Translations under genes and position numbers: made by a program
In this document: positions 1 to 6,877 of the stretch, one piece after another
How positions within the stretch are numbered: position 1 is the first letter of the stretch
Layout: each line of letters begins with the position of its first letter
Assembly: GCA_045537235.1 (NCBI GenBank)
Contig: JAZSPB010000057.1
Location: forward strand, 1 to 18,808
Reading direction: 5' to 3'
Length of the DNA: 18,808 bases
Source: RGIG8775 sp045537235
GTDB lineage: Bacteria; Bacillota; Clostridia; Oscillospirales; CAG-272
Notes under the pieces: model-generated
The model's input: the letters and a program-made list of their open reading frames with translations, nothing else
Database searches by the model: none
What the model was told of the DNA's origin: nothing

Positions 1-91
1 CATGTTCGCACCAACTGCAAAAGGGCACAATAGAAAAGTTTTTTGCGGAGCTTTTTTTCAAAAAAGCGACCTCCTGCGCCCGCAGGCGCCT
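1..91. repeat. Intergenic palindromic repeat, right half (copy R1)
   Basis: This is the right half of the repeat family found throughout the window. It carries the core TTTTGCGGAGCTTTT, then CAAAAAAGCGACCTCC, and ends in the GC-rich palindrome GCGCCCGCAGGCGC at 78-91. The inner part (ATGTTCGCACC, then AGGGCACAATAGAAAAG) resembles the right arm of the copy at 3176-3373. A left arm may lie upstream of the window, so a full element cannot be excluded. The repeat ends 35 bp before the alpha-galactosidase start codon and is probably in its leader. Confidence 0.85.
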
Positions 92-126
92 TCCCGACAG
101 TCATCAACGACAAAGAGGAGGATCTT

Positions 127-1443
127 ATGAAGAAGATTGCATTTATTGGGGCAGGGAGCTTGCAGTTTACCGGCAAGTGTATCCGAGATCTGCTCACTTT
201 TCCCGAGTTTAAAAGGTGCGAGTTTGCGCTGATGGACATTAACCGCGAGAATTTGGAGAATATCACACGGGTGGTTAAAAAGATCGTGGAGGCTATGGGG
301 TGTCCCGATTGCGTTATTTCTCCCACGATGGATCGTGCGGAGGCGTTGCGCGATGCGGACGGTGTGCTTTGCACCGTGTTCAACGGCGACGTGGATATTT
401 GGCGGCATGAGATCGAGATTCCCATGAAATACGGGGTGGATATTAATGTGGGGGATACGCGAAGTGTTTCGGGGATTTTTCGTGCGCTGCGTAACATTCC
501 GCTGATGTTGGATATTTGCCGCGATATCGAGAAGTATTGCCCTCGCGCTGTGTTTCTCAATTACACCAATCCCATGGCCATGCTGTGCGGTGCGATGCTG
601 AAGCACGCCAATGTAGAGGTCACGGGTCTTTGTCACAGTGTGCAAGGAACGGCCAAAAAACTGGCAGGGTGGCTGAATGTTCCCCTTGCCGAGCTGGATT
701 ACCACTGCATGGGTGTCAACCATCAGGCCTTTTATACCAAGCTCTCCCACAAGGGGGTCGATCTCTATCCCCGTCTTCGTGAGCTGGTGTCCAACAATGC
801 TGATATTTATAATGAAGAACAGGTGCGCAATGAGATGTTCTTGAAGCTGGGTTATTATGTTACCGAATCCAGCGGTCATAACTCGGAATATAACCAATGG
901 TTCCGCAAGCGTCCCGATCTGATCGAAAAATATTGTACCCATTCCACGGGTTGGAACCCCGGTCTGCACGGATATTCCTTGGATCTTCGCATAGAACGCA
1001 AGGCCAATACCGCCAAGCAATATGAGGATTTTTTGAACAAGGATGTGGATACGACCAAGAGCTTGGAATATGTGGCCGATATTTTTAATGCCCGTTTCGG
1101 TGACGGCAAACCGTTCGTCTTCAACGGCAATGTCATCAATCACGGCTCGATCCCCAATCTGCCCGACGATGCCTGCGTAGAGGTGCCCGTGGTGGCCGAC
1201 CGCATGGGACTCAAAACGACCGTCGCGGGCAAGCTGCCCGATCATTTGGCGATCCTTGTGAATACGACGGCTCGGCTGGAGAGTCTGGTGATCGAAGCCG
1301 CGATGCGCCGTGACAAGGAGGCTGTTTACTACGCGGTCTACAACGATCCGCTCACCTCGGCGGTATGCTCCTTGGAAGAGATACGCTGTATGTGCGATGA
1401 GATTTTTGAGAAAAACCGTGACTATTTGGGAGACTACCATTAA
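127..1443 (+). CDS. melA: Glycoside hydrolase family 4, alpha-galactosidase (MelA-like)
   Basis: Predicted cytoplasmic NAD+- and divalent-metal-dependent glycosidase (438 aa) that would cleave alpha-galactosides such as melibiose. The N-terminus has a Rossmann fold with GAGS at residues 8-11. NYTNPM lies at 145-150, the GLCHSVQGT segment with Cys169/His170 at 167-175, and NHQAFY with His199 at 198-203; GH4 enzymes bind their catalytic metal through such Cys and His residues. CHSVQGT, the later YVTESSGHNSEY stretch and the C-terminal FNGNVxNxGxIxNLP segment all match MelA rather than the alpha-glucosidase or 6-phospho-glucosidase branches. The start is the ATG preceded by AAAGAGGAGG; an in-frame extension upstream would only translate repeat R1. 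The two sugar-binding proteins downstream support a carbohydrate role. Substrate within the alpha-galactoside/galacturonide range is not proven. No terminator is evident after the stop. Confidence 0.88.
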   Translation: MKKIAFIGAGSLQFTGKCIRDLLTFPEFKRCEFALMDINRENLENITRVVKKIVEAMGCPDCVISPTMDRAEALRDADGVLCTVFNGDVDIWRHEIEIPMKYGVDINVGDTRSVSGIFRALRNIPLMLDICRDIEKYCPRAVFLNYTNPMAMLCGAMLKHANVEVTGLCHSVQGTAKKLAGWLNVPLAELDYHCMGVNHQAFYTKLSHKGVDLYPRLRELVSNNADIYNEEQVRNEMFLKLGYYVTESSGHNSEYNQWFRKRPDLIEKYCTHSTGWNPGLHGYSLDLRIERKANTAKQYEDFLNKDVDTTKSLEYVADIFNARFGDGKPFVFNGNVINHGSIPNLPDDACVEVPVVADRMGLKTTVAGKLPDHLAILVNTTARLESLVIEAAMRRDKEAVYYAVYNDPLTSAVCSLEEIRCMCDEIFEKNRDYLGDYH

Positions 1444-1494
1444 TTAACGGTGAAATTGATAGCAATATTTGTCTCCAGGTTGGCAAAATGCGAC

Positions 1495-1524
1495 TTGTTG
1501 CATCGGGGGCGGCTATGGTATAAT
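1495..1524 (+). promoter_or_regulatory. Predicted sigma-A promoter of first solute-binding protein
   Basis: TATAAT at 1519-1524 has an extended -10 TGG immediately before it. TTGTTG at 1495-1500 serves as the -35, with an 18-bp spacer. It lies 55 bp before the start codon of the binding-protein gene, in the 136-bp gap after the GH4 gene, so the binding protein can be transcribed independently of it. It is called from sequence only. Confidence 0.7.
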
Positions 1525-1579
1525 GAAACTGTCTATAATGATGATATTGTAGAAACTATTTTTTGAAAGGAAATTTGTC

Positions 1580-3121
1580 ATGAAAGCAACTAAACTTTTG
1601 GCTTTGCTTTTGGCGCTGATGACCGTTCTGTCCATGTTTGTGGCTTGCGGCGGACCCAAGGAAACCGAGTCCGACGACGGAACGACAGCAGACACCAAAG
1701 AGACAACCGGCGACAATGAGACTACCGGTGACAATGAAGACGATGACACTGCCACGGAGACCGAAGAGAAGGATGACCTTGGAGACGTTAATTTCTCGGC
1801 TCTTGAAAAAAACACCGTCACCTTCTTCGTAAGAAACGGTAAAGAGGGCGAGATCTATGTGGAAGAGTTTAACGAGGAACCCGTAAACGACGCTACATAC
1901 AGACGTAACCAGACGGTTCAAGAGCGTCTTGGCATTACCATTGCTCATGTTCCTCAGGCTTGCGGATGGGGCTCCGACGGACACTATTCCGCATGGAATG
2001 AGACTCTTCGTAATGCTATCAAGACCACCTCTCACGACTTTGACGCAGCTATGATCTACACCGGCGTTAGCTCCTCCTTGGCGATCGAGGGTTGCTATTT
2101 GGATCTGACCCAGGTAGAGCCTATTTCCCTTGAGAAGTCTTGGTGGAACCAGAACCTTTTGAAGGAAGCTGTTATTTACGATCAGCTCTACTTCGCATCC
2201 GGTTCTATCGCAAACTCCCAGTTGGCTGAGGCAAACGTGCTTTGGTACAACAAGGACATTTACAACGAGTATTTCGCAGCTTCCGATCGCAAGGATATCT
2301 ATCAGGTCGTTCGTGACTATGAATGGACCATTGATTACCTTTACGATCTGGTTGCCGAGGTTTGGGACGATCAGGATACCAACGGTGAACACAGCTCCGG
2401 CGACGTAGTAGGTTTCCTTGACGGATCCAGTGGCTCCAACGGTGCTATGGATGCTTGGATGTATGCTCTGGGCTGTGACTTGACCAAGATCGATGAGACC
2501 ATTGGCGAGCCTGTTGCTTGCTTCTACAATGACCACACCGTTCAGGCTTTTAATGCACTGGTAAGACTCAACACCGAGAATTCCGGTACCTTCCGCTCCG
2601 GTATCGATAGAGGTGATACCACTTTCAATAACAATAAAGTTATGATTACTTTGGGTAAAATGAACAGTGGTAGCGGTCTCAGAGATGTGACCTTCTCGTA
2701 CGGTGTCCTTCCTCTCCCCATGTTCGATGAGGATCAGGAAACCTACCGTTCCATCCCCGAGGTTACCAGCTCCATGGTAGTTCTTCTTTCTACCGTCGAG
2801 GCGGACCGTCTTAAGATGGTTGCTTCTACCGTTGAGTTGATGGCAGCAGAGGCACACAAGCAGATCAAGCCTGTATACGTTGAGGTTGTTTTGAAGTCTC
2901 AGCAGTCCAACTCTCCCGATGATGCCGAGATGGTTCAGCTTATCCTTGACAGCATGGTATACAGCTTTGGTTGGATCTTCTCCTCCACTCACATGGGTGA
3001 TATGGGTAAGGCGTTCCGTATTGCTGACGGTAGCCGTGACTTGACTCAGTTCTATGAGTCCAAGAAGTCTAACTATGAAGGAATGCTTGAATTGCTGATC
3101 GACGGATTTGCAAGTCTGTAA
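1580..3121 (+). CDS. Extracellular solute-binding lipoprotein (ABC sugar uptake), paralogue A
   Basis: 513-aa secreted lipoprotein of the family 1 type solute-binding proteins, expected to be tethered outside the membrane and to deliver a sugar to an ABC importer. Residues 1-23 are a lipoprotein signal peptide with lipobox FVAC, the lipidated residue being Cys23. A Thr/Asp/Glu-rich linker (about 28-66) contains the direct repeat ETTGDN-ETTGDN at 41-52. Residues 264-275 form an EF-hand-like loop (Asp264, Asp266, Asn268, Gly269, Asp275). The RBS is GAAAGGAAA. It is roughly 70% identical by eye to the next gene. The upstream neighbour is a GH4 enzyme, which suggests an alpha-linked sugar ligand. 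No permease or ATPase gene is in the window, so the transporter partner must lie elsewhere. The ligand is unknown. Confidence 0.9.
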   Translation: MKATKLLALLLALMTVLSMFVACGGPKETESDDGTTADTKETTGDNETTGDNEDDDTATETEEKDDLGDVNFSALEKNTVTFFVRNGKEGEIYVEEFNEEPVNDATYRRNQTVQERLGITIAHVPQACGWGSDGHYSAWNETLRNAIKTTSHDFDAAMIYTGVSSSLAIEGCYLDLTQVEPISLEKSWWNQNLLKEAVIYDQLYFASGSIANSQLAEANVLWYNKDIYNEYFAASDRKDIYQVVRDYEWTIDYLYDLVAEVWDDQDTNGEHSSGDVVGFLDGSSGSNGAMDAWMYALGCDLTKIDETIGEPVACFYNDHTVQAFNALVRLNTENSGTFRSGIDRGDTTFNNNKVMITLGKMNSGSGLRDVTFSYGVLPLPMFDEDQETYRSIPEVTSSMVVLLSTVEADRLKMVASTVELMAAEAHKQIKPVYVEVVLKSQQSNSPDDAEMVQLILDSMVYSFGWIFSSTHMGDMGKAFRIADGSRDLTQFYESKKSNYEGMLELLIDGFASL

Positions 3122-3144
3122 TTTTCGGTGATATAAGAAAAATT

Positions 3145-3175
3145 CCGCGGATGCTTCGGTGTCCGCGGTTTTTTT
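3145..3175 (+). terminator. Rho-independent terminator after solute-binding protein A
   Basis: A 10-bp stem, CCGCGGATGC paired with GTGTCCGCGG (two G-T wobbles), is closed by a TTCG tetraloop and followed directly by seven T residues. It lies 24 bp after the stop codon. Transcription should therefore end before the adjacent palindrome. Confidence 0.93.
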
Positions 3176-3373
3176 GCGCCTGCGGGCGCGGGAGGTCGCT
3201 TTTTTGAAAAAAAGCTCCGCAAAAAACTTTTCTATTGCGCCCTTGCTGACATTTGAGCGAACATACTGCCCCCTATGGGGTATCGCTATGTTTGCACAAA
3301 CTACAATAAGGGCGCAATAGAAAAGTTTTTGCGGAGCTTTTTCCAAAAAGCGACCTCCCGCGCCCGCAGGCGC
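3176..3373. repeat. 198-bp intergenic palindrome (copy R2)
   Basis: The two arms are complementary over nearly the whole 198 bp and are centred near 3274/3275 within CCCTATGGGG. Each arm holds the GC-rich end GCGCCTGCGGGCGC, the A/T-rich GCTTTTTTGAAAAAAAGC sub-palindrome, CTCCGCAAAAAACTTTT, and a copy-specific CTATTGCGCCCTT segment matched by AAGGGCGCAATAG in the other arm. The inner region has GAGCGAACATACTGCCCC opposite a GGGGTATCGCTATG variant. The palindrome abuts the terminator T-run and lies upstream of the next promoter. The flanks outside it do not pair. There is no coding capacity. Confidence 0.92.
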
Positions 3374-3469
3374 CATCTGAAAACACAAAAAACACAAATA
3401 TCGAGATGCTAATTTGTGCAATGTTTATAAAAATAGCAAATTATATCTTTTTAAATGACAATATGTGAC

Positions 3470-3498
3470 TTGCTTGGGACGTGAGAATATGATATAAT
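3470..3498 (+). promoter_or_regulatory. Predicted promoter of second solute-binding protein
   Basis: TTGCTT at 3470-3475 and TATAAT at 3493-3498 are separated by 17 bp, 47 bp before the start codon. The 3374-3469 stretch before it is A/T-rich and shows nothing else recognisable. Confidence 0.75.
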
Positions 3499-3545
3499 AA
3501 CAATAACCAAAATTTTTTAAATTTCATGAAAGGGGAATTTAATTT

Positions 3546-5090
3546 ATGAAAGCAACCAAACTTTTGGCTCTGTTTTTGGCATTGATGCTCGTGCTGTCCA
3601 TGTTTGTGGCCTGCGGCGGCTCCAATGAAACTGAGTCCAATGACGGAACCGAGGCTGACACCAAGGAAACCTCCGGCGGCGATGATACCTCCGGTGAGTC
3701 TGCCGGCGGTGATGACACCGAAGCCGAGACATTTGAAGACGATGACCTTGGAGACATTGATTTCTCGACTGCTGAGAAAAACACCATTACCTTCTTTGTA
3801 AGAACCGGTTATGAGCACGAGGTTTGGGTTGAGGAATACAACGAGGAACCTTTGAACGACGCCAGCTACAGACGTACCCAGACTGTTCAGAATCGTCTTG
3901 GTGTTACGATCAAACAGATCAACCAGGAAGGCGGATGGTCGAAACACCAGGAGTGGAACGATACCCTTCGTAATGCTATTAAGACAACCTCTCACGACTT
4001 TGATGCAGCAATGATCTATGCAGGAACCGGCTCGTCTCTCGCTATCGAGGGATGCTACATGGAGCTTTCCGGCATGAACAACATTTCTCTTGGCAAGTCT
4101 TGGTGGAACCAAAACCTTTTGAAGGAAGCTACCATCTACGATCAGCTTTACTTCGCTTCCGGTTCTATTGCCAATAGCCAGCTTTCGGCTGCAAATGTTC
4201 TTTGGTACAACAAGGACATTTACAACGAGTATTTCGCAAATACCGATAAAAAGGACATCTATCAGGTCGTTCGCGATGAGGAGTGGACTCTTGACTATCT
4301 CTATGATCTTGTTGCCGAGGTTTGGGACGACATGGATACCAACGGTGAGCACAGCTCCGGCGACGTTGTCGGTTTTGGTGGCTCTGCACACGGTGCTAGC
4401 GGCGGCATGGACTCTTGGCTGTACGCTCTTGGCTGTGACTTGACCAAGATAGACGAGACCATCGGTGAGCCCGTTGCTTGCTTCTACGATGACCACACCG
4501 TTCAGGCTTATAACAAGCTTGTTAACTTCTACACAGAGAACCCCGGTGCGTATGTTAACTTTGTAAACGGCGGTAATACCGGTGACACCAGTTTCGTTAA
4601 CGGTAATGTTATGTTCACTCTTGGCGGTTTTGGTAGTGGTGCTAATTTCCGTGAAGTAAATTTCGCATACGGTGTTCTTCCCGTACCGAAGTTCGACACC
4701 GAGCAGGAAACCTACCGCTCCATCCCCGAGGTAACCAGCTCCATGGTAACCATTCTCTCTACTGTTGAGTCCGATCGTCTTGACATGGTAGCAGCTACCG
4801 TTGAGTTGACCGCGGCAGAGGCACATAAGCAGGTTAGACCCGTATACGTAGATGTTGTTCTGAAGTCTCAGCAGTCCAACTCTCCCGATGACGCAGAGAT
4901 GGTACAGCTCATTATCGACTCCATGGTATACAGCTTCGGTTGGATCTTCTCCTCCACCCACATGGGTAACATGGGTAAGGCCTTCCGTGTTGTTGACGGT
5001 TCTCGCGACCTGACTCAGTACTACGAGTCCAACAAGGGTAACTACGAAGGAATGCTTGAATTGCTGATCGACGGCTTTGCCGGCCTGTAA
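3546..5090 (+). CDS. Extracellular solute-binding lipoprotein (ABC sugar uptake), paralogue B
   Basis: 514-aa tandem paralogue of the preceding binding protein. It shares the signal peptide and lipobox FVAC (Cys23), a Gly/Asp/Ser/Glu-rich linker at about 28-68, the KSWWNQNLLKEA region, and the EF-hand-like loop at 262-273 (Asp262, Asp264, Asn266, Gly267, Asp273). The C-terminal half is closely conserved. The proteins diverge mainly in the linker, around 120-140, and at about 330-355, where A has a shorter NTENSGTFRSGIDRG segment and B has FYTENPGAYVNFVNGGN. The RBS is GAAAGGGGAA. It has its own promoter and terminator and no nearby permease. The duplication may tune affinity or specificity for related sugars, which is inference. 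The ligand is unknown. Confidence 0.9.
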   Translation: MKATKLLALFLALMLVLSMFVACGGSNETESNDGTEADTKETSGGDDTSGESAGGDDTEAETFEDDDLGDIDFSTAEKNTITFFVRTGYEHEVWVEEYNEEPLNDASYRRTQTVQNRLGVTIKQINQEGGWSKHQEWNDTLRNAIKTTSHDFDAAMIYAGTGSSLAIEGCYMELSGMNNISLGKSWWNQNLLKEATIYDQLYFASGSIANSQLSAANVLWYNKDIYNEYFANTDKKDIYQVVRDEEWTLDYLYDLVAEVWDDMDTNGEHSSGDVVGFGGSAHGASGGMDSWLYALGCDLTKIDETIGEPVACFYDDHTVQAYNKLVNFYTENPGAYVNFVNGGNTGDTSFVNGNVMFTLGGFGSGANFREVNFAYGVLPVPKFDTEQETYRSIPEVTSSMVTILSTVESDRLDMVAATVELTAAEAHKQVRPVYVDVVLKSQQSNSPDDAEMVQLIIDSMVYSFGWIFSSTHMGNMGKAFRVVDGSRDLTQYYESNKGNYEGMLELLIDGFAGL

Positions 5091-5119
5091 TTCGACAGTA
5101 ATCCTATTCTAATAAAATT

Positions 5120-5151
5120 CTCCCCCGCCGAGTTTGGTGGGGGAGTTTTTT
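5120..5151 (+). terminator. Rho-independent terminator after solute-binding protein B
   Basis: CTCCCCCGCC pairs with GGTGGGGGAG around a six-base loop and is followed by a run of six T residues. It lies 29 bp after the stop codon. Its T-run directly touches the palindrome at 5150-5375. Confidence 0.92.
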
Positions 5152-5375
5152 AGCGAGGCGAGTGCGCCTGCGGGCGGGGGAGGTCGCTTTTTTGAAAAAA
5201 AGCTCCGCAAAAAACTTTTGCCCCGCGCTCCTACGAAAGTTTGAGCGAACATACCGTACCCTATGTGGGGGCAGTATGTTCGCTCAAATTATATTAAGGG
5301 CGCGGGACAAAAGTTTTTGCGGAGCTTTTTTCAAAAAGCGACCTCCCCCCGCCCGCAGGCGCACTCCCTCGCTAA
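5150..5375. repeat. 226-bp intergenic palindrome including a gene's stop codon (copy R3)
   Basis: This full copy of the repeat family has the same GC-rich ends, GCTTTTTTGAAAAAAAGC and CTCCGCAAAAAACTTTT. Inside it, GAGCGAACATACC lies opposite CAGTATGTTCGCTC. The pairing continues beyond the family core into the flanks: TTAGCGAGGCGAGTGC at 5150-5165 matches, in inverted orientation and with one base less, the sequence at 5361-5375, which contains the malic enzyme stop codon. It separates two convergent genes and may serve as the 3' end signal of the malic enzyme mRNA. Confidence 0.9.
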
Positions 5376-6541
5376 CGCGCTACACCGCTTTTCTTGGCGG
5401 CTTGAATGACAGCTTGGGCTACTACGGGGGCTACGGATTTGTCGAGGGCGGAAATGATGATATTGTCTTCTCGTAATTCATTATCGGGGATGAGGGAAGC
5501 CAACGCGAAGGAGGCAGCCACCTTCATTTCCTCGTTGATCGCGGAAGCACGGCAATCGAGGGCACCGCGGAAGATGCCGGGGAAGGCAAGGACATTGTTG
5601 ATCTGGTTGGGGAAATCGGAGCGACCTGTGCCTACGATGCGAGCTCCTGATTCAAGTGCCAAGTCGGGCATGATCTCGGGAGTGGGATTGGCCATGGGAA
5701 AGACAATGGCATCTTTTTCCATGGATGCCACCATTTCTTTGGTTACAATGTTGGGAGCGGAAACACCAATAAACACATCGGCGCCGCGCATGGCATCGGT
5801 AAGAGTTCCGTGCAGACACTCCTCGTTGGTCAGCTTCGCAATGTCGGCGTGGAAGGGGTTGAGCGTTTCGTCGTCACGGCAAAGAGTGCCGAAGCGGTCG
5901 ACCATGGTCAGGCGCTTGACACCGATGTTCAGCAGATGACGACCGATGGCACATCCTGCGGCACCGGCACCGTTAATGACAACGCGTACGCGGTCGATCT
6001 GTTTGTTTACTACCTTGAGAGCATTGATGAGCGCAGACGCTACCACGATGGCGGTTCCGTGCTGATCGTCGTGGAAGACGGGGATGTCGCAGACCTCCTT
6101 GAGCTTTTGCTCGATCTCAAAGCAACGGGGCGCGGCGATGTCCTCCAAATTGATGCCGCCGAAGCTGCCTGCCAAAAGCGAAACGGTGCGCACGATCTCG
6201 TCCACATCCTTGGAACGGATACAGAGAGGGAAGGCGTCTACGTCCGCAAAAGCCTTGAAAAGAGCGCATTTTCCCTCCATGACGGGCATTCCCGCTTCGG
6301 GACCGATATCGCCCAAGCCTAAAACGGCGGTGCCGTCGGTTACAACAGCAACCAGATTGTGTCGACGAGTCAGCTCATAAGATTTTTCGGGATCCGCGGC
6401 AATAGCAAGACAAGGCTCCGCCACACCGGGGGTATAGGCCAATGACAGGTCTTCTCTACTCTCAATGGGGCAACGTGCCACCACCTCGATCTTTCCTTGC
6501 CATTCATAATGCTTTTTCAACGATTGCTCTTTGATATTCAT
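5372..6541 (-). CDS. Malic enzyme (oxaloacetate-decarboxylating malate dehydrogenase)
   Basis: 389-aa cytoplasmic enzyme that oxidatively decarboxylates malate to pyruvate and CO2 with NAD(P)+, linking C4 acids to pyruvate. The short bacterial form (about 390-430 aa, without a phosphotransacetylase-like extension) fits. Seen motifs are YTPGVAEP at 36-43 (catalytic Tyr36 region), EGKCALF with Lys91, FGGINLEDIAAP at 127-138 (acidic metal ligands Glu133/Asp134), the HDDQHGTA region at 157-164, the nucleotide-binding GAGAAG at 191-196, ANPTPE at 284-289 and TGRSDFPNQINN at 305-316. The start is the ATG at 6541, with GAAGGAAGA upstream. It is transcribed from a promoter at 6849-6877 through a palindromic leader. 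Cofactor preference cannot be decided by eye. The stop codon lies inside repeat R3. Confidence 0.95.
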   Translation of the reverse strand: MNIKEQSLKKHYEWQGKIEVVARCPIESREDLSLAYTPGVAEPCLAIAADPEKSYELTRRHNLVAVVTDGTAVLGLGDIGPEAGMPVMEGKCALFKAFADVDAFPLCIRSKDVDEIVRTVSLLAGSFGGINLEDIAAPRCFEIEQKLKEVCDIPVFHDDQHGTAIVVASALINALKVVNKQIDRVRVVINGAGAAGCAIGRHLLNIGVKRLTMVDRFGTLCRDDETLNPFHADIAKLTNEECLHGTLTDAMRGADVFIGVSAPNIVTKEMVASMEKDAIVFPMANPTPEIMPDLALESGARIVGTGRSDFPNQINNVLAFPGIFRGALDCRASAINEEMKVAASFALASLIPDNELREDNIIISALDKSVAPVVAQAVIQAAKKSGVAR

Positions 6542-6577
6542 ATCGGTTCTTCCTTCGGAGATAAATTTTATTGCTTT

Positions 6578-6831
6578 GTTGTGTTAGAGTTGATTTTGGG
6601 GGAGGGCGCCTGCGGGCGCGGGAGGTCGCTTTTTGAAAAAAAGCTCCGCAAAAACTTTTGATCCGCGCCCTTTTTGCAGTTTGTGCGAACATAGCGATTC
6701 CCCATGGGATGCAGTGTGTCCGCTCAAACTTTGGCAAGGGCGCGGATCAAAAGTTTTTTGCGGAGCTTTTTTTCAAAAAAGCGACCTCCCGCGCCCGCAG
6801 GCGCCCTCTCCCAAATCAACTCTAACACAAC
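6578..6831. repeat. 254-bp intergenic palindrome in malic enzyme leader (copy R4)
   Basis: This is the longest palindrome of the family. Its arms of about 127 bp meet at CCCATGGG (6701-6708) with small indels and mismatches. The core matches R2 and R3. The outer 25-28 bp on each side (GTTGTGTTAGAGTTGATTT at 6578, and AAATCAACTCTAACACAAC at 6813-6831) are unique to this copy yet complementary to each other. The copy-specific inner stem is GATCCGCGCCCTT opposite AAGGGCGCGGATC. Its upstream end lies about 11 bp past the predicted transcription start, and its downstream end about 36 bp before the malic enzyme start codon. Confidence 0.92.
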
Positions 6832-6848
6832 GAGCCAATTTCTTTATC

Positions 6849-6877
6849 ATCATAGCACAATTTGGTGGGGATGTCAA
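6849..6877 (-). promoter_or_regulatory. Predicted promoter of malic enzyme
   Basis: Read on the minus strand, TTGACA (6872-6877) and TATGAT (6849-6854) are separated by 17 bp. The -35 box contains the TGA stop codon of the upstream regulator gene (6874-6876). Transcription would begin near 6842 and pass straight into palindrome R4, giving a leader of about 300 nt. Confidence 0.8.

Noticed and set aside
43..126. Upstream extension of the alpha-galactosidase
   Set aside because: The extra 28 residues would be translated repeat R1. The ATG at 127 has a strong RBS and begins exactly at the Rossmann fold.
58..1440. Long minus-strand reading frame opposite the alpha-galactosidase
   Set aside because: It is antisense to a clear GH4 gene with all family motifs, has no ribosome binding site, and its translation shows no domain.
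3176..3373. Insertion sequence or CRISPR interpretation of the repeats
   Set aside because: There is no transposase, no regular repeat-spacer array and no cas gene. The copies are palindromes dispersed between unrelated genes.
1556..4961. Long minus-strand frames opposite both solute-binding proteins
   Set aside because: They mirror strongly codon-biased genes. The two look alike only because the sense genes are paralogues. No start signals or domains.
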